NCBI GenBank assembly: GCA_964560085.1
Contig: CAZLKF010000006.1
Location: forward strand, 21,464 to 85,463
Origin: RUG11241 sp964560085
GTDB taxonomy: Bacteria > Bacillota_I > Bacilli_A > RF39 > UBA660
Direction of reading: 5' to 3'
DNA: 64,000 nucleotides
Shown: positions 34,665 to 43,211 of the stretch, one piece after another
Layout of the letters: each line of letters starts with the position of its first letter
How positions within the stretch are numbered: position 1 is the stretch's first letter
Notes under the pieces: generated by a model
The model's database searches: none
Seen by the model: only the letters and a program-made list of their open reading frames with translations
What the model was told of the DNA's origin: nothing
Program-made: the position numbers and the translations under genes

Positions 34665-35702
34665 ACTGATGTTTCTGATAATTGCCAGCATAATTGTATA
34701 ACTAAGTAAACTTGAACCTCCATAACTGATAAAAGGCAAAGTAATTCCTGTTATGGGAACTAAACCAAGAGTCATTCCTATATTTTGAAATTGCTGATAC
34801 AAAAGAATGGAGAAAAACCCAATGATTATTAATTTATCCCGAGTGTTTTTAGTTTTAGTAGCAATATTTAGTAAATATAAATCAAAGCATATGAAGATGA
34901 TTAATAGAAAAACACTCAAAATAAACCCAAAAGAAGAAGCAAAAGAAGCAAATATGAAATCAGTATGCGCCTCAGGATAGTAAACATTAATGTCATTAAA
35001 ATTAATGTTAATTCCTGTTGATCCCATAGCGGTTAAAGCATTATTTAATTGATATCCCGTCTGATTTTGCCAATTGATTAACCTTTCTATTCTTAAAAAC
35101 ATAGAATCACCAAAAATTTTAATCATTAATTCTTGATTCTGATAATATAATAAAAAGATGAAACTTATAATTAATCCAATTGCAAACCCACTTATAATAA
35201 TGTACTTATACTTTGAGGAATAGCAAAAAAGTATCCCTAAAACACTAATAGTATATATAATTACTAATCCGGTATCAGGTTGCAGAAAAGTAAGAATGGC
35301 GGGAATTAGCAAGATTAAAAAAACTTTGAAAAATTTATTATTGCTTTTACTTAAAACATTAGCTATAAAAATAACAATAATTATTTTTACAAATTCACTT
35401 GGCTGAATTGTACCGAAAAAAGGTATATTAAACCAGCACCTTGCGTTGTTTATAGGAGTAGCAAGCAGTAAGAGCCCAATTAAAGAAACAACGCCTATAA
35501 TGTATAATAATACTATATTCTTATTTATAATATCATTACTTTTAAACTTAAAAAAAATTAAAAAACATAATAAATACATAATTATTTGTTTAATATATAT
35601 ATTTTTTAAATGTTCTGGTAAAATTGACTTTGCAGAATAAATAGTAATAATACTTATGATAAAAAATATAAGCAAATAGATTAACATTTTTTTATTCCGC
35701 AT
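34650..35702 (-). CDS. RodA/FtsW/SpoVE-family glycan polymerase
   Basis: A 350-residue SEDS protein with about ten helices that polymerises lipid II glycan strands together with a class B PBP. Motifs: FFGTIQPSEFVKI, LQPDTG (essential Asp of the family), GYQLNNALTAMGSTG, EAHTDFIFASFASSFG and GLVPITGITLPFISYGGSS. Closest in pattern to RodA. GGTGATATT before ATG 35700-35702. RodA, FtsW or SpoVE roles cannot be told apart by sequence alone; the sporulation neighbourhood and a SpoVD-like PBP 6 kb away leave SpoVE open. Confidence 0.88.
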   Translation of the reverse strand: MRNKKMLIYLLIFFIISIITIYSAKSILPEHLKNIYIKQIIMYLLCFLIFFKFKSNDIINKNIVLLYIIGVVSLIGLLLLATPINNARCWFNIPFFGTIQPSEFVKIIIVIFIANVLSKSNNKFFKVFLILLIPAILTFLQPDTGLVIIYTISVLGILFCYSSKYKYIIISGFAIGLIISFIFLLYYQNQELMIKIFGDSMFLRIERLINWQNQTGYQLNNALTAMGSTGININFNDINVYYPEAHTDFIFASFASSFGFILSVFLLIIFICFDLYLLNIATKTKNTRDKLIIIGFFSILLYQQFQNIGMTLGLVPITGITLPFISYGGSSLLSYTIMLAIIRNISKKES

Positions 35703-35748
35703 AATATCACCATTATTATAATGGTTGAATCGAAAAAAAATAATAAAG

Positions 35749-35777
35749 TTTTCAAAAGAAAAAATTTATAGTATAAT
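35749..35777 (+). promoter_or_regulatory. Sigma-A-type promoter
   Basis: TTTTCA (35749-35754), 17-nt spacer, TATAAT (35772-35777), 16 nt before ATG 35794. Confidence 0.55.
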
Positions 35778-35793
35778 TAATACGGAGGAATTT

Positions 35794-36108
35794 ATGGAAT
35801 ATATATATTATTTAATAATAATTGTTGTTTTGTTGTTAATTGCTTTTGCAATCACAAATTCTAAACGAAAAGACTTTAAAATGGAAGCAAATAAATTAGT
35901 TGAATATCTTGGAGGTAAAAATAACATTATAAAATACGAATGTAATTTATCAAGATTCATTGTTGAAGTTAAAGACATTACAATTGTTAATAAAGATTCA
36001 ATTCAAAAAATGGGTGCTAAAGGAATAGTAGAAATCGATAATCAATTAAAAATAATTTTTGGAGAAGATGCTATTCAATTAAAGAAATATATAGATGAGT
36101 TAAAGTGA
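35794..36108 (+). CDS. Membrane-anchored PTS EIIB-like domain, displaced cysteine
   Basis: A 104-residue protein with an N-terminal helix (about 2-20) and a domain like glucose-type PTS EIIB: ANKLVEYLGGKNNI, SRFIVEVKD, KMGAKGIVEID, IIFGEDAIQLKKYI. In real EIIB the phosphorylated Cys stands just before [IA]-T-R-[LF]; here the residue at that place is Asn and a Cys lies one position earlier (ECNLSRF). No EIIC or EIIA gene is near. It is therefore probably a non-catalytic EIIB-fold protein with a membrane tether. Start at ATG 35794 after TACGGAGG; the earlier ATG 35725 lies upstream of the promoter. Confidence 0.65.
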   Translation: MEYIYYLIIIVVLLLIAFAITNSKRKDFKMEANKLVEYLGGKNNIIKYECNLSRFIVEVKDITIVNKDSIQKMGAKGIVEIDNQLKIIFGEDAIQLKKYIDELK

Positions 36109-36175
36109 TTTAACTCATTTTTCGACAAAACTAGACATATGATAATTGTATTATTATGTCGAGAGGAGCCGAAAA

Positions 36176-37426
36176 ATGGATTTTTTTGAACTAACTATTT
36201 GCAATTGCATTGCTGTAACATTTCCAATTTTAATATATTTTATCTATCTTATTTATAATTACCAGTTCGATAAAAAAGCCAATGATATAATTTTAGATAT
36301 CTGTTTAATTACATCATACTATTTATGCTTTAAAATTCAATCTGATTCCCTAGTGAATTTTCCATATTTTATAATATCATTACCACTCCTAATTGCTTAT
36401 TTAAAAGATAAGCAATCAGCAATTATTCTACTTTCTTTTTTTCCAACTTTGTATTTTTATTTAACATATAATGAAGGATTAGTTATATTTTTTGTTGAGA
36501 AGATAATTCTCTATATTTTATACAAGATAATAAAAGATAAAAGCAAATTTACTATTTCCTTTTTAATTGTAAGAGCAAGTAGTGTTATGATTTTTTTTAG
36601 ATTTGTAGCACTTAAAGAATTTAGCACAGTCTACGTTTTGAAATATATTCTTGTCCTAGTAATTGGTGTAGCTATCACATATATTATCATTGCTATTTTT
36701 AAGAAAAATGACAAAATAATGAAATTGTATATGGATTTTAATGATTTAAAAAAGGAAAAGCAAATAAAGGAATCTTTATTTAAAATAACGCATGAAATAA
36801 AAAATCCCATTGCAGTATGCAAAGGATATTTAGATATGTATGATGTTGAAAATATAGACCATAGTAAAAAGTATATTCCAATAATTAAAAGTGAGATTGA
36901 AAGAACTTTAGTACTTTTACAAGATTTTCTGTGTTTAAGAAAATTAAAAATAGATAAAGATATAATGGACTTGACAATTCTCTTGGAAGAGACACTAGAT
37001 GAAATAACCTTATATGAAGAAATAAAAAAAGTAAGTTATATCAAAAAATATAATGTAGATGATGAAATATTAATAGAAGGGGATTATAATCGTTTAAAAC
37101 AAGTTTTAGTTAATATTATTAAAAATAGTATTGAAGCTTTAGAGGATAATAAAGGAATTATTATTGTAAAAATGCAAGTTAAGAAAAACATTGTTAATTT
37201 ATCAATTATCGATAACGGGTTGGGAATGTCACAAGAAATGCTTAATAAAATTAAAGAACCTTTTTTCACAACAAAAATAAAAGGAACAGGATTAGGTGTC
37301 CCTTTATCTTATGAGATTATTGAATCGCATGGCTTTACAATTGATTATACTTCAAAATTATATGAGGGAACAACGGTGTCAATAACCATGCCAACCTATA
37401 AAAAAAGCAAGATTAATTCGCGATAA
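36176..37426 (+). CDS. Membrane histidine kinase (sporulation-kinase-like)
   Basis: A 416-residue sensor kinase: about six N-terminal helices (residues 8-180) with almost no extracytoplasmic loop, then DHp with KITHEIKNPIAVCKGYLDM (phospho-accepting His206) and HATPase_c domain: LVNIIKNSIEAL (N box), DNGLGMS (G1), GTGLGVPLSYEI (G2). The membrane type resembles KinB-like kinases that feed Spo0A; the absence of an adjacent response regulator fits an orphan sporulation kinase. The Spo0A link is inferred from family and sporulation context. Start at ATG 36176 after GAGAGGAG; an upstream in-frame ATG at 36146 lacks a site. Confidence 0.82.
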   Translation: MDFFELTICNCIAVTFPILIYFIYLIYNYQFDKKANDIILDICLITSYYLCFKIQSDSLVNFPYFIISLPLLIAYLKDKQSAIILLSFFPTLYFYLTYNEGLVIFFVEKIILYILYKIIKDKSKFTISFLIVRASSVMIFFRFVALKEFSTVYVLKYILVLVIGVAITYIIIAIFKKNDKIMKLYMDFNDLKKEKQIKESLFKITHEIKNPIAVCKGYLDMYDVENIDHSKKYIPIIKSEIERTLVLLQDFLCLRKLKIDKDIMDLTILLEETLDEITLYEEIKKVSYIKKYNVDDEILIEGDYNRLKQVLVNIIKNSIEALEDNKGIIIVKMQVKKNIVNLSIIDNGLGMSQEMLNKIKEPFFTTKIKGTGLGVPLSYEIIESHGFTIDYTSKLYEGTTVSITMPTYKKSKINSR

Positions 37427-37437
37427 TCTTACTTTTT
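37402..37437 (+). terminator. Bidirectional terminator
   Basis: 14-position stem with one C/A mismatch (37402-37415 with 37424-37437), 8-nt loop, T tracts on both strands. Serves the kinase gene (+) and rpsT (-), whose stop codon begins at 37440. Confidence 0.8.
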
Positions 37438-37701
37438 TTATTCCATTGTATTAACTTTTTTAGTTAATCTTGATTTATTACGAGCAACATAATTTTTGCT
37501 GGCGACACCTTTTTTGGCTGCTTTGTCAATCTTTTTAATAGCTACATTTAAACTACTTTTAGCTTTTTCACTATCTTTTGCTGCAACTGCTTTTTCAACT
37601 TTTTTCATAGCATTCTTCATAGCTGCTTCGTAATCATTGTTGCTTTCACTTTTTTTGGCAATTATTTTTACTTTCTTCTTTGCATTTTTCATATTAGGCA
37701 T
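37438..37701 (-). CDS. rpsT: Ribosomal protein S20
   Basis: 87 residues, strongly Lys/Ala-rich, mostly helical; MPNMKNAKKKVK start, KNAMKKVEKAVAAKD and the end AARKKSRLTKKVN-type (ARNKSRLTKKVN) are the S20 pattern. Binds 16S rRNA early in 30S assembly. TTGGAGGTGAAC precedes the ATG on the minus strand. Divergent from gpr, as in Bacillus. Confidence 0.93.
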   Translation of the reverse strand: MPNMKNAKKKVKIIAKKSESNNDYEAAMKNAMKKVEKAVAAKDSEKAKSSLNVAIKKIDKAAKKGVASKNYVARNKSRLTKKVNTME

Positions 37702-37739
37702 ACTTTAGTTCACCTCCAAGTCATTTCTTTCATATTTTA

Positions 37740-37766
37740 GCATACTTATTTTAAAAAAGCAAATAA
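37740..37766 (+). promoter_or_regulatory. Possible forespore (sigma-F/G-type) promoter of gpr
   Basis: GCATA (37740-37744), 15-nt spacer, CAAATAA (37760-37766), 39 nt before the gpr ATG. The -35 and the spacing match forespore sigma factors, the -10 only partly. gpr is forespore-expressed in Bacillus (known). Inference. Confidence 0.35.
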
Positions 37767-37805
37767 AAACAATGAAATTGTCAATTATAATTAAAGGTGA
37801 TATTA

Positions 37806-38825
37806 ATGAAACACGAAGTTGATTTAAATAGATATAAAGTGCATACTGACTTGGCAATTGAAGATACTAATTTATTAAAAGAAAACATGAAAATCGAAAA
37901 AATTGATGATATAACAATTACTTCGATAGACATTGATCAAAAAATTTCAATAAAAACGCAAAAAAAGGTTGGAAAATATGTAACACTAGAATTTAATGAT
38001 ATAACTGATTATAATAACAGAACTAAATTAAAAGAAATATTTGTTAAAACTCTAAAAAAATTGATTAAAGATTTGAATTTATTAAATAAGAAATGCCTTG
38101 TTATTGGCTTAGGAAATAGTGATTCAACTCCTGATTCTTTAGGACCACTAACTGTAAAAAAAATTATTGTTACTCGTCATATTGCCGCTTTAGGACAATT
38201 AGGTGAGGGTTTTAGCAATGTTTGTGCTTATGATGTTGGCGTTAAAGGTCAAACAGGAATTGAAAGCTTCGAAATAATTTCTGCTATAGTGAAAACTGTG
38301 AACCCGGAATTTATTATTGTTGTTGATGCTTTAGCAAGTCAGGCTGTTGAAAGATTAAATAAAACGATTCAGATAACTGATGCTGGTATTAATCCTGGCA
38401 GTGGTATTGGAAACAATTGCCAAGAAATAAGTAGAGAAAGTTTGCAAATCCCAGTGATTGCCATTGGGGTCCCCACAGTTGTTGATGCTGTTACTATCGT
38501 TAATGATACAATAAATTATATTTATAAACATTTTATATATGTTAAAAATAACCTCAATAATCCGGCCAACAAGCTAAAAGTAGGAAATGAGAATTACTTG
38601 AAAAAAAATATAAAAATTGATAAAAGTAGTCGTCAAGAAATACTTGGTCTTATAGGAAACTTAGATGAAGAAGAAACAAAAGAATTAATTTACGAAACTC
38701 TTTCTCCCACTGGCTATAATTTAATGGTAACGCCCAAAGAAATTGATTTTGTCATTGGTAATTTAGTTGATGTAATAAGTGGAGGAATAAATCAAGCAGT
38801 TCATGATAATGTCACTAATATGTGA
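37806..38825 (+). CDS. gpr: GPR germination protease
   Basis: A 339-residue aspartic-type spore protease (family A25) that cuts small acid-soluble DNA-binding proteins at germination. Visible: EVDLNRYKVHTDLAIED at the N terminus (propeptide/cleavage site region that mimics the SASP target), LVIGLGNSDSTPDSLGP, GVKGQTGIES, PEFIIVVDALAS, and TDAGINPGSGIGNN. Start at ATG 37806 after AAAGGTGAT; GTG 37797 is inside that site. Upstream spoIIP and the yqxA-like gene complete the conserved gpr-spoIIP-yqxA order. Terminator overlaps its stop. Confidence 0.94.
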   Translation: MKHEVDLNRYKVHTDLAIEDTNLLKENMKIEKIDDITITSIDIDQKISIKTQKKVGKYVTLEFNDITDYNNRTKLKEIFVKTLKKLIKDLNLLNKKCLVIGLGNSDSTPDSLGPLTVKKIIVTRHIAALGQLGEGFSNVCAYDVGVKGQTGIESFEIISAIVKTVNPEFIIVVDALASQAVERLNKTIQITDAGINPGSGIGNNCQEISRESLQIPVIAIGVPTVVDAVTIVNDTINYIYKHFIYVKNNLNNPANKLKVGNENYLKKNIKIDKSSRQEILGLIGNLDEEETKELIYETLSPTGYNLMVTPKEIDFVIGNLVDVISGGINQAVHDNVTNM

Positions 38826-38839
38826 CATTTTATTTTCAA
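38808..38839 (+). terminator. Hairpin terminator overlapping gpr stop
   Basis: 8-bp perfect stem (38808-38815 with 38822-38829), loop TAATAT, broken T tract (TTTTATTTTC). A -10 box for spoIIP follows, so it may be leaky. Confidence 0.6.
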
Positions 38840-38852
38840 AAACACTATATAC

Positions 38853-38858
38853 TATAAT
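38853..38858 (+). promoter_or_regulatory. -10 box upstream of spoIIP
   Basis: TATAAT, 11 nt before GTG 38870. The distance to the GGTGAT site (38861-38866) is very short, so this may be a chance match. Confidence 0.3.
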
Positions 38859-38869
38859 TGGTGATTAAT

Positions 38870-39694
38870 GTGAAATTAAAAATTGCTTTCTATATAATAC
38901 TGATAACGCTTTTTTTAGTTGTCATTGGTACTGCTTTTTCTCGTAGTGACAATTATGTCTACAAATTAATTCACGAAAAAATTACTAATGTATTCAACAA
39001 TATATATGATAATTCGCATTATCAAGGGAATGTAAACTCGGAAATTATTTATCCAGAAAAAGATATTATTATTACCTCGAAACCATTAATATATATTTAT
39101 AATACACATGAAAATGAAGCTTATAGTAACGTTGGTTATGAAGAAACAGGGATAAATCCTTCGGTTAAAGATGCATCATTCTTGCTTCAAAAATATCTTA
39201 GTAATCATAAAATTGAAGCGGTTGTTGAAGAAAATAGCTTTATTGAAATGTTAAATATTAATAATTGGCCCTATGAATCACTTTATCAGGTTAGTCGTTT
39301 TTATTTAGAAAATGCTATTAAGCGATATGAAGATGTTAAACTTTATATTGATTTGCATCGAGATTCCATCAAAAAAAGTGAAAGTACCATCGAAATTGAT
39401 GGCTTGAAATATGCCAAAATACTATTTGTAATTGGTATTTCGCATGATAAATACGAGGAAAATTTAAAAAATACCAAGACACTAAATGAAATAATAGTTT
39501 CTAAAGCTAATATAAGTAGAGGAATATTAAAAAAAACTACTAACAATGCTAATGGTATCTATAATCAAGATTTAAAGAATAATGTTATCCTAGTTGAAAT
39601 AGGTGGTTATCAAAATAGTTATGAAGAAGTTTCTAACACTTTAAAAATATTAGCTGAATCAATTAAAGATTATATAGAGGCTAAAAATGGCTAA
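38870..39694 (+). CDS. spoIIP: SpoIIP, stage II sporulation amidase/endopeptidase
   Basis: A 274-residue membrane-anchored peptidoglycan hydrolase of the engulfment DMP complex. One N-terminal helix (about 4-22), then the SpoIIP domain: PLIYIYNTHENEAY (zinc His and Glu), LYIDLHRDS, KILFVIG, NANGIYNQDLKNN, ILVEIGGYQN. Start at GTG 38870, matching GGTGATTAAT spacing. Overlaps the next gene by 8 nt. Partners SpoIID and SpoIIM are not in this window. Confidence 0.92.
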   Translation: MKLKIAFYIILITLFLVVIGTAFSRSDNYVYKLIHEKITNVFNNIYDNSHYQGNVNSEIIYPEKDIIITSKPLIYIYNTHENEAYSNVGYEETGINPSVKDASFLLQKYLSNHKIEAVVEENSFIEMLNINNWPYESLYQVSRFYLENAIKRYEDVKLYIDLHRDSIKKSESTIEIDGLKYAKILFVIGISHDKYEENLKNTKTLNEIIVSKANISRGILKKTTNNANGIYNQDLKNNVILVEIGGYQNSYEEVSNTLKILAESIKDYIEAKNG

Positions 39695-40025
39695 AGAAAA
39701 AATAATATCACGAATCAAAAACATCCTAATTTTAACAGTGACATTATCTTTTGTAATAATATATATAGCCTCAGAAGCAGGATATTTTGACTATATTAAA
39801 AATCGTCGTGTTTCTTTAACTAGTGAGCAGATAAAAAAATTTGAACAAGATATTGAAGAAGGAAAAGTAATAGATATTGATAATTATTACGTGGATTTTG
39901 ATAGTCAATATCATAACACTTTTTCCGATTTAGGAAATAATTTATCTGCGAAATTGCGTACAATCGTTAAAAGAAGCTTAAATAAAATTGTGAAATTTTT
40001 AAATGACTTCTTAAATGAAGAATAA
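39687..40025 (+). CDS. YqxA-like small membrane protein
   Basis: 112 residues with one N-terminal helix (about 12-31) and an extracytoplasmic helical part ending NLSAKLRTIVKRSLNKIVKF. It overlaps spoIIP by 8 nt and holds the place and length of Bacillus yqxA (DUF3679), which also follows gpr-spoIIP. Direct sequence similarity is not obvious to me, so the link rests on synteny and topology. Function unknown, probably sporulation. Confidence 0.6.
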   Translation: MAKEKIISRIKNILILTVTLSFVIIYIASEAGYFDYIKNRRVSLTSEQIKKFEQDIEEGKVIDIDNYYVDFDSQYHNTFSDLGNNLSAKLRTIVKRSLNKIVKFLNDFLNEE

Positions 40026-40027
40026 TT

Positions 40028-40036
40028 TGTTATAAT
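40028..40036 (+). promoter_or_regulatory. Extended -10 promoter of nfo
   Basis: TGTTATAAT, 19 nt before ATG 40056; TTCTTA at 40008-40013 (17-nt spacer) is a weak -35. Confidence 0.55.
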
Positions 40037-40055
40037 AATTAAAGGAAGTGTTATT

Positions 40056-40946
40056 ATGAATTTAATCGTTGGAAGTCACGTTTCATTTACAAAGGAAACT
40101 CAATTATTAGGTAGTGTTAAAGAAGCTCTTAGTTATGGAGCGAACACTTTAATGCTCTACACAGGGGCACCCCAAAATACAAATCGTTATCCAATTGATG
40201 ATGTATTAACTGAAGAAGCAAAAGACTTAATGTTAAATAATGGAATTAATATTGATAATTTGGTTGTTCATGCACCATACATAATAAATTTGGCTAATAA
40301 AAATAGTCAAGAATTTGCAATAAATTTTCTAAAGCAAGAACTAAGTCGCATAAAGAAACTAGGTATAAAATGTTTAGTAATTCATCCAGGAAGTCATGTT
40401 GGTGCTGGGATAACAGAAGGAATAAAAAATATTGCTGATGCTTTAAATGCTGTTGCAGGGGAAGCAAAAGATATATATATTTGCTTAGAAACAATGGCTG
40501 GTAAAGGTAGTGAAATTGCTAGTAATTTTCTAGAGATAAAGCAAATAATGAATTTAGTATCTTATCCCTTATATGTTTGTATGGATACATGTCATTTAAA
40601 TGATGCTGGTTATAGTATTGAGGAATTTGATAAGTTAATTGCTGAATTTGATAGCATAATTGGCCTTAAACATCTAAAATGCATTCACATTAATGATAGT
40701 GCAAATGCAAAGGATTCTCATAAAGATCGTCATGCAAATATTGGTTATGGTTCTTTGGGATTTTCTACCTTATTAAATGTTATTTATAATGAATCCCTTG
40801 CTGATGTTCCCAAAATACTAGAAACGCCATATACATCAATTAGTGGAGAGAGAATATATCCTCCATACAAATTTGAAATAGAAATGATTAAGAATAAAAA
40901 ATTTAATGAAAACTTAGCGGAAGATATCGAAAATTATTATAAATAA
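40056..40946 (+). CDS. nfo: Endonuclease IV (AP endonuclease)
   Basis: A 296-residue three-zinc TIM-barrel enzyme that cuts DNA at abasic sites. Metal ligands and family blocks visible: GSHVSF, LVVHAPYIINLA, LVIHPGSHVGAG, ICLETMAGKG, VCMDTCHLNDAGY, KCIHINDSA then HKDRHANIGYG, and ETPY. Length is normal. Important for spore DNA repair in Bacillus (known). Its last 10 nt overlap the convergent DUF2624-like gene. Confidence 0.95.
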   Translation: MNLIVGSHVSFTKETQLLGSVKEALSYGANTLMLYTGAPQNTNRYPIDDVLTEEAKDLMLNNGINIDNLVVHAPYIINLANKNSQEFAINFLKQELSRIKKLGIKCLVIHPGSHVGAGITEGIKNIADALNAVAGEAKDIYICLETMAGKGSEIASNFLEIKQIMNLVSYPLYVCMDTCHLNDAGYSIEEFDKLIAEFDSIIGLKHLKCIHINDSANAKDSHKDRHANIGYGSLGFSTLLNVIYNESLADVPKILETPYTSISGERIYPPYKFEIEMIKNKKFNENLAEDIENYYK

Positions 40947-41197
40947 TTTTGATATTTTTTTTTGTACTCTATAAATAATTTGTTTATTTTAAGTGCTTTC
41001 TCCTTATTAAAGTTGTTTTTTAAAAACAAAGTAATATCAAGATTATTATAAAGGATAGATTCCCAATTATCTTTAATATATCTAACAATTAAAGATGCTT
41101 CATTATTTGAAATCATAATGTTTTCTCTGTGTCCAAACATAATTACATCACTAACGGAAATACTATTTATATATTGTTTAATAATATTTTTAAACAT
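40937..41197 (-). CDS. DUF2624-like small protein
   Basis: 86 residues, helical, cytoplasmic: FKNIIKQYINSISVSDVIMFG, then NNEASLIVRYIKDN and KALKINKLFIEYKKKY. Size, helix pattern and position beside nfo fit the DUF2624 (YqfT) family. Start set at the ATG ending at 41197, because GGTGAAG stands just upstream on the minus strand; longer in-frame starts up to 41278 run into the divergent PBP gene. Function unknown. Confidence 0.65.
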   Translation of the reverse strand: MFKNIIKQYINSISVSDVIMFGHRENIMISNNEASLIVRYIKDNWESILYNNLDITLFLKNNFNKEKALKINKLFIEYKKKYQNYL

Positions 41198-41237
41198 TTT
41201 CTTCACCATCAAATTATATGAAAAAGGATGATAAACT

Positions 41238-43001
41238 ATGTTGAACACGCGAATAAATAAAAAAATAATGATATTCAAATTTATAACGGTTATTTTATTT
41301 CTTATAATTTTTATTAAATTAGTAGATATTCAATTAATAAAACATAAAGATTATCAAAAAGAATTGATGAGTCAAAAAAAAGAAGTATATTCACTAACTT
41401 CCCCTCGTGGGCGTATTTATGATCGTAATGGAGTATTATTAGTTGATAATGAACCAATAAAAATAATTAGATATAGTAAATTAGATAATACGAAGTCTGA
41501 AGAAAAAGAAATATCAATAAAATTAGCTGAAATCTTAAATCTTGATAGTGAGCAAATATTAAAAAAAATGAATAATGGGTACTATTATGATATCAAAACA
41601 TTAAAGGAAGATGTAACTGATCAAGAATACACATTAATAGAAGAATTATCATTAAAAGGTGTCTTTGGGGAAATAGGATGGAAGCGAATTTATAAAAATG
41701 CAAGTTTTCGGAAAATATTGGGAAATATTTCCTTAGTTCCTGTCGAAAAAAAAGATTATTATTTAAAAAATGGTTATAGTTTAAATGATATTGTTGGAGT
41801 TTCATATATTGAAGAAGTATACGATGATATATTGAAAGGGAAAAAAAGCAAATACATTTATGATGGGGATAGTTATAAGTTGGTGGAAGAGGGAACAAGA
41901 GGGAACGATATATATTTAACTATTGATATTAAATTGCAAGAAGAGATAGAAAAAATATTGGAAGAGCAAATTAAGAGAGCAAAGGGTGAAAAAAATACTA
42001 AATATTATAACCACTCATATGTTATTATAAGCAACCCTAATAATGGAGAAATTTTGGCTATGTCAGGAAAGCAACTAATTGATTCACAATTTTATGATTA
42101 TACGCCTAACATTTTAACCTCAACCGTAACGATGGGTTCTAGCATTAAAGGGGCATCTAATATTGTTGGATATAAAACTGGCACTTTAACAATAGGTGAA
42201 CGCAGGCAAGATTATTGCATCAAAATCCTTGCGACGGAGCCAAAATGCTCTTGGCGTGCGCTGGGAATTTTAGATGATCTAACAGCTTTAAAATATTCAT
42301 CTAATAGTTATCAATTTCAAACCGCCATAAAAGTTGGACAAGGAAATTATAATTATAATAAAAAACTTTTTCTGGAAGAAACTGCTTTAGATAAATATCG
42401 TGAAATATTTGGCCAATTTGGTTTAGGAGTTAAAACGGAAATAGATTTTTTTGAAAGCAGTGGCTATAAAGGTTCAAAAAAGAATGCAGGTTTAATATTA
42501 GATTTCGCGATTGGCCAATATGACACGTATACACCAATGCAGTTATCACAATACATAAATACAATTGCTAATGGTGGTAAACGAATAAAACCATTAATAT
42601 TGAAAGGTTATTATGATAATGGGAAATATATTAATGTTGAGCCATTGGTTTTAAATAGAATTGATGTCGCTGATACTTATATGAAAAGAGTTCAACTTGG
42701 TTTTAAAATGGTCATGGATAGCAATGGAACCGGATATAATTATATCAGTTCACAATATAAACCGGCAGGAAAAACAGGAACGAGTACAAGTTATATTGAT
42801 CAAAATTTAGATGGAGTTGTTGAAACGGCGACAACAACAAATACATTTGTTGGCTATGCTCCATATGATAAACCAATTGTCACGTTTACGGTTATATCGC
42901 CAAATGTGAAACCAGCTAATAGTGTTAGCAGTTATAAAACAAATGTTAATAAGAAAATAAGTTACGAAGTTGCACGAAAGTTCTTTGAAATTTATAAATA
43001 A
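41238..43001 (+). CDS. Class B penicillin-binding protein (SpoVD/FtsI type)
   Basis: A 587-residue transpeptidase with one N-terminal helix (about 12-31), a dimerisation domain with SPRGRIYDRNG, and a C-terminal catalytic domain: SSIK (Ser301-Lys304), SSN after ALKY, and GKTGTST near residue 512. No PASTA domain. GSSIKGASNIVGYKTG and the DDLTALKYSSN pattern are those of SpoVD/PBP2B. It partners a SEDS polymerase; a candidate is the RodA/SpoVE-like gene at 34650. AAAGGATGATAA before ATG 41238. Whether it is for division or cortex cannot be decided here. Confidence 0.9.
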   Translation: MLNTRINKKIMIFKFITVILFLIIFIKLVDIQLIKHKDYQKELMSQKKEVYSLTSPRGRIYDRNGVLLVDNEPIKIIRYSKLDNTKSEEKEISIKLAEILNLDSEQILKKMNNGYYYDIKTLKEDVTDQEYTLIEELSLKGVFGEIGWKRIYKNASFRKILGNISLVPVEKKDYYLKNGYSLNDIVGVSYIEEVYDDILKGKKSKYIYDGDSYKLVEEGTRGNDIYLTIDIKLQEEIEKILEEQIKRAKGEKNTKYYNHSYVIISNPNNGEILAMSGKQLIDSQFYDYTPNILTSTVTMGSSIKGASNIVGYKTGTLTIGERRQDYCIKILATEPKCSWRALGILDDLTALKYSSNSYQFQTAIKVGQGNYNYNKKLFLEETALDKYREIFGQFGLGVKTEIDFFESSGYKGSKKNAGLILDFAIGQYDTYTPMQLSQYINTIANGGKRIKPLILKGYYDNGKYINVEPLVLNRIDVADTYMKRVQLGFKMVMDSNGTGYNYISSQYKPAGKTGTSTSYIDQNLDGVVETATTTNTFVGYAPYDKPIVTFTVISPNVKPANSVSSYKTNVNKKISYEVARKFFEIYK

Positions 43002-43012
43002 TTTGCTATAAT
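42985..43012 (+). promoter_or_regulatory. Promoter of rpmG
   Basis: TTGAAA (42985-42990), 16-nt spacer, extended -10 TGCTATAAT (43004-43012), 31 nt before ATG 43044. The -35 lies inside the end of the PBP gene. Same layout as the pilin promoter at 16166. Confidence 0.75.
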
Positions 43013-43043
43013 ATAGAAGATTGTCAAGAAGGAGGGATTTTAT

Positions 43044-43211
43044 ATGGCTAAAAAAGGCGAAAGCAGAGAAAGAGTTACTCTTCAATGCACTGTCTGTAAA
43101 AATCAAAGTTATCGTACACAAAAGAATAAAAAAAATACAACTGAACGTTTAGAATTAAAGAAATTTTGTCCTAAATGTGCTCAAACAACTACACATAAGG
43201 AAACAAAATAA
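43044..43211 (+). CDS. rpmG: Ribosomal protein L33
   Basis: 55 residues, too short for common ORF cut-offs. Basic, with two zinc-binding CxxC pairs (CTVC at residues 15-18 and CPKC in the second half) and RVTLQCTVCKNQSYRTQKNKKNT, typical of the zinc-containing L33 form. AGGAGGGAT before ATG 43044. Its stop overlaps the next start (TAATG). Confidence 0.92.
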   Translation: MAKKGESRERVTLQCTVCKNQSYRTQKNKKNTTERLELKKFCPKCAQTTTHKETK

